Origin: Ceriagrion tenellum
Taxonomy: Eukaryota; Arthropoda; Insecta; Odonata; Coenagrionidae
DNA: 64,000 nt
Direction of reading: 5' to 3'
Assembly: GCA_963169105.1 (NCBI GenBank)
Contig: OY720632.1
Span: 52,547,136 to 52,611,135 of the forward strand
How positions within the stretch are numbered: the first letter of the stretch is position 1; each line of letters starts with the position of its first letter. The position numbers and the translations under genes are program-made. This document shows, one piece after another, positions 1 through 10,665 of the stretch. The notes under the pieces are model-generated. The model saw nothing but the letters and a program-made list of their open reading frames with translations, was not told the DNA's origin and did no database searches.

Positions 1-1460
1 AGCGACAAGGACAGCGGCAATCGCCGCACGCCAATTTCCAAGAAAAATAAAAGGTTTTAAATCATAACTTTATCCCACTCACAAAAAACGTCAAAATTGG
101 CAATTGAATTCACGTCATAACCTGGCGATTTCTGCATTTAGTCCAACCATGTAACTGAATGGGGCATCGACGACGATACGTCTCGAAAGAGATCGAAGGA
201 CCACTCTCGCCGATTTCTCAGAGCTGATGATTGTTTATTTTTGTATCCGGTGGAGTTTTTTTTTCAGTCGCAATCCACCCGTATACGATCCAGGCCGTTT
301 CGAGAGCATCTTGACCATCGAAATAAAAGGAGTGGCCCGCGAAGCGTTTGCCCAAAATTAATCGTCCAGGAGCGATTGAACGTTGCCGATTTCCGCGAAT
401 TTCACGACACGTGATCGGCAAAGACAGCACGATCGGTTTTCTGCGGTGTCCCAGAGCATGAGCGACATGCCGAGGAATTCTGCCACCATCGTTTCTTGTT
501 TTTTCGAGACTCGCCTTCACAGCGGGAGACGGAACTGTATTTTTTTTGCGCGAACCCGCTACAGCCCAACCTTCCCTTCCCTAGTAGATCCTCTCTTTAC
601 GAACCGACTTAAAAACCCTCTTACCTACAAAAACACGCCAGCCCTTACACTAACTTATATCCGTGACCACTTTTACCGTATTTCTCTTTTTTCACTCAGC
701 TTTTTTTACCTTTTATCTTTTTGGCTACCTCGGATAACAATGGACAGGCACACAAGTGAGTAAAGAATTCCAAATGGGCCGGAGGACGAGTCATCATCGA
801 CGGCTCAAGGGCAAGAAGGCAAAAGGGAAAAGAGAAGGAACCAGGCGGGTAGGAGGAGGAGGAGGAGGGATGATGGACCGAGGACGTCCTTCAAAGGGGA
901 AGGAGCCCTTTCTTGAGATAATGGCCAGGCCAGAGGAGGAGAGCACAGGTATGGGAGAGCAAAGAAGAGAAGAGGGACTGAAAGGTGGTGGTTTGGCAGA
1001 GGAGAGAGGGCGGGCTGGAGACACGCAGGAATGGGATGGTGGATAAGGGCGAGTTGTCCAGGTGACGTAAAGGGCCGGACGTGACTGCGACAGGCAAAGA
1101 GTGGTCGGTCAATGCCCAGTACACGACGCCGATTACAAGCCACCATTTCGGGGAATACCAGCTATGCCTGCGGCAACCTGCTGTGACCACGTTTGTGTGG
1201 GGAAGGAGGGAGAGGGGACGGCAGAATGGACACAGGACGATCAGTAAAAATATCGGAACACCACGCACGGGGTTTTAGGAATACTCACTCCAATCAGCAG
1301 CTTCATTTTCGGATGTCAATCGTTAGCAGTATATTGGGAAAAATACACACCGACATTTGGAGCGTGAAAACATCAGTGAGAAAGGTGAGACGTACGGAAG
1401 TGAGAAAGTCAATCAAGCAGTTGATGGCTCCAATAAGTGTTAATTCCCTCTAAAGCCTAC
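1..1460. other. Non-coding, mixed composition with one purine island
   Basis: The first 700 bases are of balanced composition with no splice-bounded coding frame I can defend. About 770-1050 is a purine-rich (GA) island on the plus strand, whose open frames are compositional. A TGACGTAA CRE/ATF-like octamer lies at 1063-1070. A possible tiny minus-strand first exon (1306-1289) is described as a finding. Confidence 0.6.
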
Positions 1461-3280
1461 ATTGTACTTAAAATAATACTTCATCAAGAATAATTATGAC
1501 GGATAAATTAATAATTTCCATTTGGTTTGACTACTTTCCCATCATCTGTGCTTATAGCAAGAGGGACTAGCACGAAGGACTATTAAACGTAATCGTGCCA
1601 TACACGGATTTTTTCTATTTTAAATCAAGTCGTTTACCAAACGACCATCGGTAACCGCTGCATCAAATTCCTATTGATATGATCCTCCAAGTCCTTTCCG
1701 TAAAAAATGAATATAAAAGTGTTGTAATTTTTCAAAATTTACGAAATATTTCTTGTAAAATTCGGATGCCTAGTCTTAAATTAAAAGGAAATGACTTATT
1801 ATTCCCCAAAAGTTAATTCTGAAAGAAGAACACCTAATTAATGGCATAAAAGTTGTAGGGATATTAAAAACGGGAATAAATGGATGTCATTTCGTTCACG
1901 TTGCAAATCAATTTATTTCATCCATGAATTATTTATTTACTTCTCATAACCATATGGAAAGGCAAAATTCTAGATTTTTTTTCTAGATGAGATTGATAAA
2001 AATGCGGAAAAATCATTTGTTAAGGGGAATAATTAACGCTTTAAGTAGATTTTAGTCAAAAAAAGCCTCCATTATTTTTAGGGCTGCGTGTTTCCAATTT
2101 GATCCCCAAGGAGATATGTTCCGGCTGCTGAAAATAGGTGCGACCCAAAAAAGGGGACCATTACCTATCACACCTAACTTTCTCACTCCACTCCCAACCG
2201 AACACATCCGGAGAGGCAGAACCCTTCTCAGAAATTCGATCAGTCTGTGCTGCACGCGGCGTCAAAAAGATTAGAGGAAATTCACTCGGAGAAATATTAA
2301 AAGTGCCTTTTCGTACGCGAAGGGAAAGAAAAAGGGGGGGCGCAGCCGACGGGGGACTAAAAGGGAGACTGGGTAAGAAAGTGAGACAGAAGAGATAAGG
2401 GAAACTAACCGAATGCGTGGGCACACTTTTTGTCGGCTGATAAAAAATGACACCCATAAATCACTTCTAAGAAAAAGCCCCCTTGCTTACTCACGAACAT
2501 CAAGAGTAACATACGAAAGAACTGGGATGTAGTGAATTCATTGATATTAAAGAATCTAAATAGTGCTCGATGTGAATGAGTCCAAAAGTATTAAAATTTT
2601 ATTTTCTTCATCGGAGTGGTAAGAAAAAATTATTTGTAATGAGAACGGAAGGATGATCTGTATAAGCTATCGAAAATGAAACAAAAATTTGTCGGGAAAA
2701 CTGGCATTTTATAAACTCAGGGAGATCAAAGGCTATTTTGGCAGTCTTCTTAGTATTTAAGAAATGCATTTTATTGGTTCTCCCAATTTTTAATAAAATA
2801 TTTAGAAAAAAATATAAAAATTTGGAAAAGAAACCTCTTAGTTCATATATTTCTGAACCAGATGAAGAAATTAATACATTAAGGTTTAATAAAATTAATT
2901 CTATCCTACAGAAGTAAAATTTCGTCAAACATTTCTTTAGTTTTCCATTTAAAAACACAAAAAGTATTATACTTAACTCTGACAAGGTATAATCTCTTCG
3001 TATAGTTAATAAAAGAGAGTTAATTATGTAAGTATACGCTAGAAAAATAGATTCTCTACATTGGCTATGATTAAAAATGTACTTCCAAAGTTAACCTAAG
3101 GAAACATTGTGGGAGATTTCAAATAAATTGCAACTTAATGCTGCGATTCAAACCATTGATACAAATTTGAATAGAAAACTGAGTTTGAATCCATGAAGGA
3201 GTAAACATATCTCGGACTGGTTGTTAAAGAAGGGTAGAGAGGTTCTTTTTACCGGAATAAAATCGGGATCCCCTAAAGCC
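1461..3280. other. AT-rich non-coding stretch
   Basis: AT-rich sequence without repeats of known type. A short GA-rich patch lies at about 2325-2400. A 125-codon open frame on the minus strand (2985-2608) is long for this composition and rich in Phe, Leu and Ile. It has no recognisable domain, and an ORF of this length is expected about once by chance in a window like this. Confidence 0.6.
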
Positions 3281-3284
3281 AGGG

Positions 3285-4100
3285 ACTCTTCCTTCCTGCC
3301 TGCTCGGCACGTTCGCTTCTTCCCGTCGTCTTTCACCTCCTCCCGCTCACACGCCCATCCTCCACGAAAACACATGGCCCAACAAACCCCCATCACTCCC
3401 GCTTCTTTCCCTCGCGAGAAAGAAGGACGCGCAGAGAAAAAGTTACATCCCCTCCTCCAACCGTCCCTTATTCCCTTCCATTATAAAAAGGAAGAAGCTT
3501 CAAGCGGTCCGATATTACCCTTGAATGGCGTTTTGCGGAATTAAATTCTTATCGACCCAAAGTGCCACCGAGATAAGGGAGGCTCCCTGAAATGGAGGAG
3601 AGGAGGAGATGGGGGAATAAGTGGCGGTGTCCCTCGGAAGGAGGGAGGGACACGGGGGTGGTGTCGGGAGAAGCGGAGCGGGGGGGGAGGAAAGATGCTG
3701 CGGCCCTCTCGGGAGATGAACGCGGGGTGGAGGGTTGAAGGACGTATTTCTTCCCGGCGGAAGATTGTGTGCATGAGGTCGCGGAGGTGAAAAGCAATCA
3801 GGGGGATGCGAGAATGCCGGGTTGGGGGGGAGGAGGGATGAAGAGGCCGGGGTGCTTTGGGGGGAAGGGATGAGGTTTCGGAGTGAGAGAGAGAGGAGGT
3901 GAGCGAGTAGGTGGGAACTGCGGTGAGAATGGGCGGAGGTGGGAGACAAAGGGAGATAAAGCATACGCCCCAGGATGGATGGGTCATGTACCGAATGTGG
4001 GAACAATGCAGAAGGCACCCCCGCCCGAATACGCTTAAAACGGGATTTTCCAACATGAAAACTATGGGGGGGAGGTGGAGCGCGCATCTAATCATTGGAT
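3285..4100. other. GC-rich island, pyrimidine-to-purine switch
   Basis: About 3290-3480 is pyrimidine-rich on the plus strand and about 3570-4090 is strongly purine-rich. The switch sits in a short balanced segment (3490-3570). Open frames of 80-190 codons run through it in several overlapping frames and are low-complexity (Pro/Ser/His-rich), so I treat them as compositional. No splice-bounded exon is apparent. Confidence 0.6.
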
Positions 4101-4665
4101 TAATCGCGAACATCGTCAATACTTTCGTCGTGCCTCTTAATCAGAAGGATTTGTCTGCAAAGTAAAATATGGACTGAAATAACAATTCCATGTAATCCCT
4201 TGTTAGGTACCAACTTTAATATTGAATTCATACAAGCAAGCGTGGATGCGGGAGTGAAAAGGTTCGGCATTTTCTTCAAACATCTATAAAATCACCAAAA
4301 ATCTAAAAACCAATATCTCTTTTAGATAGCCTCACCGTTTTGCCATAGTTTTCACATACGTAGGATGAGCTTAGATATTTGACTTTGTAAACAAAGGACA
4401 ATTTTAGAAATATTAGAGAAACTTGATTAGAGAATCGTATTGGATCTTGAATAAAAATTATAAAATTTTGTCCAGAAAATGTATCAGTTTTCACACACAC
4501 GCAGTTTTTACGAATGTTTAATTTTTTTATTTATGTCCACATTTATCCCATTCCTTACACAATTCTTTCCTGTGCAGTATAATATAATGTGTGTCAATGT
4601 AATGAATATTCTCGTTAATTTCAAATGAATTACATTGAGACTACTTCAGCAGTCACATCATCGAG

Positions 4666-5607
4666 ATCTACATCTACATCTACATCTACGTCATACCCTG
4701 CAAGCCACCCAAAGGGTGTGTGGCAGGGGGTGCTTTCGCACCAGGCATGCATGAATGATATGGTAGAACACCGACATTACATTAAAAACCCGCGTACCAC
4801 ACATGCAAAGCGCCAATTACAAATCTAATACCCAAGAAACATTGTATCTCCAATCGTTCTAACATGCAAGGGATACAAAGACTACTACTACAGATTCAAA
4901 ATATCATGCATAAATAAGAACATCATTATTTACATCATGCATAAATAAGAAAGAGGAGAATATAATGAGAAAGATTAACTGCCTGCCTATTGTCAATACT
5001 CGAACTATTCATGACGACGATCACAGCTGTTATGGTCCCGAATGGTACGCGGAAAAAATGACATTTTATACCTATCGGTTCTACAATCTAGCTCTCTAAT
5101 TTTATTGGCGCGATCTAATCTGCCGTAGTACGAAGGGGTTAATAGTATGTTTTTTACGTCGTCAGTAAAATGATTTTCCTGAAATTTATTTAGGAGGTTA
5201 AGCCTATAATTTAATCTACGCTGTGATAGCGATTCCCATCCTAATTCTTCTAACAGTCCAGACACACTAGCCAACTTATCGTAGCATCGTTTCACAAACC
5301 TAGCTCCTCTTCGCTGTACGCGATCTAACTCTGATATCAAGCCCGTTTCGTATGGATCCCATACACTAACAGCATATTCCAGATGAGGCCTAACGATTGA
5401 AAAATAACAACGTTCTTTCACTTTCTCATCACATTTTCCGAGTACTCTCTTGATAAAGCCTAGCTTCCTATATGCTTGACCGCATATTTCCCTAATATGT
5501 TTTCCCCAAGATAGGTCGTGACTAATTGTGACTCCTAAGTACTTAACAGACTCGGCGTGAATAATTTCTGTATTTGATGAGTGCCATGAAGCAAACGTTT
5601 GCCTTTA
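4666..5607 (-). mobile_element. 5'-truncated LINE copy 1 (L2/CR1-like)
   Basis: A non-LTR retrotransposon fragment lying on the minus strand. Its 3' end is at the low coordinate and finishes in a TAGATG-type hexamer tail (seen on the plus strand as repeated TCTACA at 4666-4690). About 340 bases of 3' UTR separate this tail from the stop codon of the reverse-transcriptase ORF at 5005. The coding part is open back to about 5604. The terminal ~165 bases are almost identical to the copy at 13026-13183, differing by one A in an A-run, which points to recent activity. A small internal direct repeat (ATCATGCATAAATAAGAA) occurs twice between 4902 and 4950. The 5' end is uncertain because homology to other copies fades beyond about 5600. 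Confidence 0.85.
5005..5604 (-). pseudogene. LINE ORF2 C-terminal fragment (reverse transcriptase end)
   Basis: An uninterrupted 199-codon frame followed by a stop, encoding the end of a non-LTR retrotransposon polyprotein. Near the N-terminal side is the SVKYLGVTI palm/thumb motif, then SWGKHIREI, LGFIKRVLGKC, and the hallmark SIVRPHLEYAVSVWDPYETG block followed by VQRRGARFV. These are characteristic of the C-terminus of L2/CR1/Jockey-type LINE proteins. The true ORF starts far upstream and is missing because of 5' truncation, so a call starting at an internal Met would be artificial. No frameshift or stop is visible, unlike the related copy at 12.2-12.8 kb. The catalytic FADD box lies outside this fragment, so it cannot encode a working enzyme. 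Confidence 0.85.
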
Positions 5608-6230
5608 CTGGCCTAGGAATACTAGAATTTTCTTTAAACTACATCGCCTGCAAAAGACAGCAGTTTTAATGGTCCCTATGAGACATCGTTTTCCATCTCA
5701 CTCGAGGTTCTATTGGCATAGCCAGGAGATATCCTAAATAGTGTTTGTTTTCTGTAAGTTCCCCATTAAAATGGAATTCTTTCTTCGTCCAATACTAAGT
5801 GATTTCTTCACTTCATGGATGATGACCAAAACCTACCTGCTACGCGATATCAAATATCCTCACAGGGTTAGCAGTTCTTACAGATACAGGTGGTGGTGAA
5901 CAAGAACCAATTCAGTTTGTTGGAGCCAATTTTCTGCGTTAATATATCCGATTCTTAAAATTGACCTTAAAAGAGACACCACCCTCTGATGAGGAGGCAA
6001 CCGAAGTTGGCTATAAAGTTTCATTAGATCACACTTGAATATAGTGCAAATAAGCATTTACTGGGTATTCTACCGGTTGATTGGCAAGTTTTTGGGAAGC
6101 TCCTACCGTAAATATTCTTTCAACTTTGCAGGGAATATTCTTGATCGCCATCCGGTCACATAATATTCCGGGATAACATTATATTTCCGGAAACACAAAA
6201 GATTGACTCTTACTAAACTTCGCTAACGTC
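5608..6230. other. AT-rich non-coding stretch
   Basis: No supported features. The first bases may include further diverged LINE sequence, but the frame is interrupted by a stop at 5605-5607 and no RT motif can be read beyond it. Confidence 0.55.
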
Positions 6231-6234
6231 CGCC

Positions 6235-6541
6235 AAACCATCTTTAATCCTTTTCCAGGCTCCGCCTCCCCAACCGGCGCTCCACTCCCATTGCCCGCGT
6301 GCATGAGCATGACGGATGGGGTCCGGGTGAAGGGCAGCCCCTTGCCCAGCGGGGTGCGACCGTGCTCGTGAGTGCCTGCCCGAGAACGGCCCGATCCCAT
6401 TGGGCGACCGCCTCGCAGCTGGAGGGCCCCCGGTCCGCCCCGGAGGGGACCCTCGCTGGGACATCGGCGGAGCAGAGAGGCGTGCCACGCTCGGGCGAGA
6501 CGTTGGGCGGCCTCCCTGAACATAAGGACTTGCCCTTCGAA
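6235..6541. promoter_or_regulatory. GC- and CpG-rich island, possible promoter/5' UTR
   Basis: About 300 bases with many CpG dinucleotides, in contrast to the AT-rich flanks. Open frames on both strands overlap each other, as expected for GC-rich DNA. The island leads directly into a candidate start codon in good context at 6542. The layout is that of a CpG-type promoter plus 5' UTR, but no TATA or initiator element was found and the assignment is inference. Confidence 0.35.
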
Positions 6542-6610
6542 ATGGCTGCCCACGGACAGCAAATGGCTATGAAAGATGCCGATATACTACACTCCGCAAT
6601 TGATTCAACG
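6542..6610 (+). CDS. Candidate first coding exon (low confidence)
   Basis: A 23-codon open segment starting MAAHGQQMAMK and ending in AIDST. The ATG has G at -3 and G at +4. The segment ends exactly at a GTAAGA splice-donor match at 6611, giving a phase-0 intron. It follows a CpG-rich island that could be its promoter. The same frame is also open upstream for 81 codons, so the ATG choice rests only on context and on the drop in GC. No family is recognised and no downstream exon could be linked: the next coding-like segment at 14562 needs a different phase. This may be chance. Confidence 0.2.
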
Positions 6611-6619
6611 GTAAGAATT

Positions 6620-7770
6620 TTTTGTTATATTTATCAGGTACGGCTAAGTTATAGCCTTTGATTTTGGTGTGTTTTTATCTCTTGGCTCTCAGTTACTGGG
6701 ATACTTACAGCGAGCTTGGTCTTCTTACAAAGGACAATAAATTTCCCTAGCAGAAGATATAAACCATTTTTTCATTACTATGCTTACTGCAATGGGTCGC
6801 GAAAGGAAAGTTCACGACAAAGGTAGCCAAAAGAACTTTCACAGCAAGTGACATCAATAAGTCGCCACGTCGCCTCTATTAGACGATATTACTTTCCATT
6901 CACATTATGCATTTTTGGAAAGTTCTTTCTGACCTCGGAGATATAATAGTTTTAACATCTATTCTGAGATTGTCTAGCTACACTCCGACGCATTTCCTCA
7001 TTCATTGGCAACGCCTTTCATTAATTATTTAGATTCTCTTACTTCTTCCCATCATCATCCCCCATGTTGATGTTTATGAAGAACTACAGCTACAATGTTC
7101 AAAGCCGACATTGTCTCTTGGTCTTAAATTTCGCCTTTTCAGGGGAAATTATTTCGGAATTCTGATGCGTGAATAGGATATCGTAGGCATCAGGCTACAG
7201 ATTAAGAATATCTTTCACTGTAGTCTCTTCATACTTCAAGAGTGTCCCACACGTATAGGTGCTACAAACCAGCAGAAATGGTATTGGGGTACGAGTGGAT
7301 GGAGTACTCGCCTCGCCTTGGTTTCAGCTGGAGCATAGGAGACGGATTTCCTTCCTTCAGTAATTTAATGTTATAATGAAATACGGAAAGAGAACCATGG
7401 CTTAACACCACACCTGACGTTAAACTTTTCATTGTAATCAAATAGACGTTGGACAGCGGCTTACAATTTCTATCTACGCACCGATACGGTTTCTCACGCT
7501 TATAAGTGGCTCACGCTACCTATGGAGGTGAACTGGAAAACAGATTGCCTGAAGAAATCCATAACATGTACATTATCACTATACTCGAAACTTCGCGAGT
7601 TATCTCTTTTAATCCAACCTGTACGCAATACAAATTGTCATTTTAATCCGGTATCACGATCAAGATACATTTATATCGGCATAGTTTAATTAAAGCATCG
7701 ATACTCGAGGTATGACTCTAATCCATTCATTCCCATCAAACACCTATCTCTATCTAAAAGAAGGGTCGGG
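6620..7770. other. AT-rich non-coding stretch
   Basis: No supported features. Composition returns to background straight after the candidate donor at 6611. Confidence 0.6.
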
Positions 7771-7779
7771 AGAATAGGG

Positions 7780-8250
7780 CCCTGTAGAGAAATTCAAAAG
7801 GTGAGAGTAATGGGGTGGGTTTGTTTCTGCAGTTGGTTGGGAAATGGGGATTGAGGAGCGGGATTGGCGTTGGACGCTCCAAATACTGCGCGCCGCACTC
7901 AATCGCACGCGGGGCACTCCTCGGTGGAGTCCCCGTGATTAATTAATTATCCAGTACCTCCCCCCCAGTAACTCCCCCTCGCTCACTCCCCTCGCCCTCC
8001 CACTCCTCCCAGCACAGGGATAGAGAGAGGGTGTCGGGAGGGAGAGAGGAGAGAAACATTCGGAGAATTAATCGAGCTTTTGTTAAACCTGGCCGCTCGG
8101 CCCCAGATGGACGCCATCCCGTTCTCGCGCTGACTCCCTAGGAAAAACCGACATAAGTCCACATCTGCATGCTGCCGTGATGAGCGCGTGGCCCGGAGGT
8201 GGGGGTGTGTGTAAGGTCACGTGGCCATGGACGAGTGGGGAGAATAGGTA
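7780..8250. promoter_or_regulatory. Moderately GC-rich block with E-box and receptor half-site
   Basis: A GC-richer block with pyrimidine and purine tracts (7970-8055). At 8213-8223 a nuclear-receptor-type half-site AAGGTCA overlaps a CACGTG E-box. A TTAATTAATTA homeodomain-like core lies near 7940. These are plausible regulatory sites by motif only. Confidence 0.3.
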
Positions 8251-9700
8251 AAGGCATCCGGAAGAAAAAGCGATTGAGAATATGGACGACCTTTGTTTTT
8301 ACAAATGTTAACCCCTAAGATTGGGAATGCTTCTTGAAGAAAAAAGCCAATATTTTTGCCATATTCTCAGACTTTTACCTCTCTCGTTGTCCACTTCGTG
8401 TGACTTTGGGTCAAGATAGAAGTTAACTCCATGAGTTCTCCAAAAATGATGAATAGATGAATTTTCTCGAAGATGGGATTCCTTAGTGTAATCTTCGAGT
8501 CACTATCTTCTTTGCGCAGCACGAACTCTCGGACTTTTCAGTCCAAATGAGACTTAATCGCATATAGCTCGCGTTGTGAAAGAGTATAGGAATGTAAGAA
8601 AAGTGGGGTCAGGCAAGTAAAAAAAAATTATTCCTAGGCCTTTGAAGGAAAGAAACTAAACGACTGATTTAATGGTCATTATCTCCGCAAAAGGTATGCA
8701 GCCGGGTGCCATTGAGAGCAATAGATGTCTGGAGACAACTTTGCAGTAATTATCACCACAGGATGAATGTGAGGATTGCCTGCTGACGTAATTAAGGAAA
8801 AAGTCAGTATATGGGAAGAGACATTGATAGTTAGGCTAGTTACATGGCTCTTTCAAGAGGTAGCATGAATGGAATTAGTTGATAGAAGTAGTCCTTCCAG
8901 GTAATTATATTCACCATGACCTAGTTGCAATTTTCTAATGACATTGAGCCGCTTACGGAAAGTGACTTTTTTCAACGGATTTCCAAACTAACACTGCTGT
9001 GTTTATTCTTCCATTGGTCTCATTTAGAACAGCATGTGAACCGACGCAGTAAAACAGTTCATAAATCATAAATATTTCATCTTTCACAAAAAACAAGGAA
9101 AATAATAGATTTCTGAAAAAGAATTAAAGACACAACTGAGAATCCTAGGGAAATATTGCAATATAATAAGCATGTTTGTAATCAAAAGCATACATGTGTT
9201 TTGATGCAGACTGGACCAATAAATGGAGTGGAATATCTTGACTTTTTCTCATTTGACTGCTCTTTTAATAGTAGATTATTTCCGCTGAAAATGCAAAAAT
9301 TCCAATTGGTGATTATCCATGCAACCTAAAATATTTCTTGACCTGCTCTTTCAGATGTTTTCTGCAGTTACTAGTGGGAAAAATGATTGAATATGCCATA
9401 CAATTTCTCCAAGTTTCTTGTCGTATTTGCGTATAGCATTTCTGGTCAATAATAATGAAAACAAATTTCGTGATACACAGTCGAGAATAGTTATATGTCG
9501 TGAAACACAATAAATATGTGGATCTGGCGATAATGGCGACTTACATTCCAAATTCATGACAGTTGAAAAGTTAATAAGAATAAAAAGTAAGGTGCTGATG
9601 TTGAATAGTTGAAAACCATTTCATTGCAGGAACTCTTTATGCCTGCATGACTGCGCGTATTGGACTAATAAACAGACAATTGTATTTATTATATTTTTAC
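8251..9700. other. AT-rich non-coding stretch
   Basis: No supported features. Short open frames near 9313-9557 are AT-rich and overlap each other, so they are not called. Confidence 0.6.
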
Positions 9701-9708
9701 GAATTCAA

Positions 9709-10665
9709 TTAAAGCTGTTGTTTCACCAAAACCTCAATTGTAACGGTCAAGCGGTCAATAAAATCATGAACATGAGTTGCTTCAGCAAAACCGGTTCTTG
9801 AGTGTTGAACGAGGCATGGAAACATCAGAGCATAAAATTTTCCATACGAGACATGGCCAAATTGAATCACGCCACTTCTAATCAAACAAGCACTTCTAAT
9901 CGACATTTTATAACTCTTAATCAGCTTAGTATATTTCGCAAAACCCAATAAAAAACTCTGGCATGGGCTAAACTAAATTGAATCAAATTATGAAAATAAT
10001 TTTTCTATAAATTAATTTCGAAATCAGATTAATATATTTTGCGAAACCCAGTCTAAATATTAAATTCAGCATAAATGGATCGTATGTGTTTTAGTAAAGT
10101 CCTTTCCTAAGTAATGAAAGCATTAAGTACGCAGGAAGACGAGGACTGAAAGTTTTCATTGGCAAGGAGGACAACTTGAAAAACATCTCCACAATCAAGC
10201 ATAAGAAGCATTATTGTCATATTAATGCTGTAGGTAGTAAATAACTAATCCTTTCCATTGTTTTGCAAAGCATAAAAGTAATCGAAAAAATAACAAACCG
10301 AATGTTTTGAAAGTATTGGCTACTAAGTGCTGAGGGAGCTACACAAACAATAGCTGCTTAAGGCATTGCTCAGAAAATGAAAATTCCATTGATGGGAAAA
10401 TGTGTTAAGATCCCTTGAGGAACACATTCCTTTCCCGTAAAAAAATTTAAAATACACCAGTTTATGGAGCAAAACAAAAATAGGTTAAGAAATTTAGCCA
10501 AAAATAGCGTGCTCCTACAACATCGAAGTCGGAATTTTTCTAAGAAGGCATGAGAAGGGGAATTTATTGGCACCTCTCCATTTTTCAAACCCCCTATCGT
10601 GTTTTCGGATGAAAAGTGGTCTACTCTCTCACCTCCTTGAGTTCACCGAAGACGTCTCTTCCCAT
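9709..10665 (-). CDS. Candidate two-exon gene, 93 aa (low confidence)
   Basis: Exon 1 (10665-10633) would encode MGRDVFGELKE from an ATG with G at -3 and +4, ending at an AAGGAG|GTGAGA donor. Exon 2 (9957-9709) starts after a CCAG acceptor and is open for 82 codons to TAA. It begins SFLLGFAKYTKLIKSYK and ends TIEVLVKQQL. Both junctions are phase 0, so the frame is kept. An AATAAA sits about 35 bases after the stop, and a CpG island covering exon 1 could be the promoter. A diverged copy of the exon-2 start (LGFAKYINLIS-like, about 10050-10015 on the minus strand) lies in the would-be intron. The differences there include synonymous changes (TTT/TTC, GCG/GCA). I do not recognise the protein, the polypyrimidine tract is weak, and chance is a real alternative. 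Confidence 0.22.

Noticed and set aside
2608..2985. 125-codon minus-strand ORF in AT-rich DNA
   Set aside because: No start context, splice sites or domain. Phe/Leu/Ile-rich composition is what AT-rich noise gives, and about one ORF of this length is expected by chance in the window.
3515..4119. Overlapping 190-192-codon minus-strand ORFs
   Set aside because: Both lie in a polypurine/pyrimidine island, overlap in different frames and are Pro/Ser/His-rich low-complexity translations.
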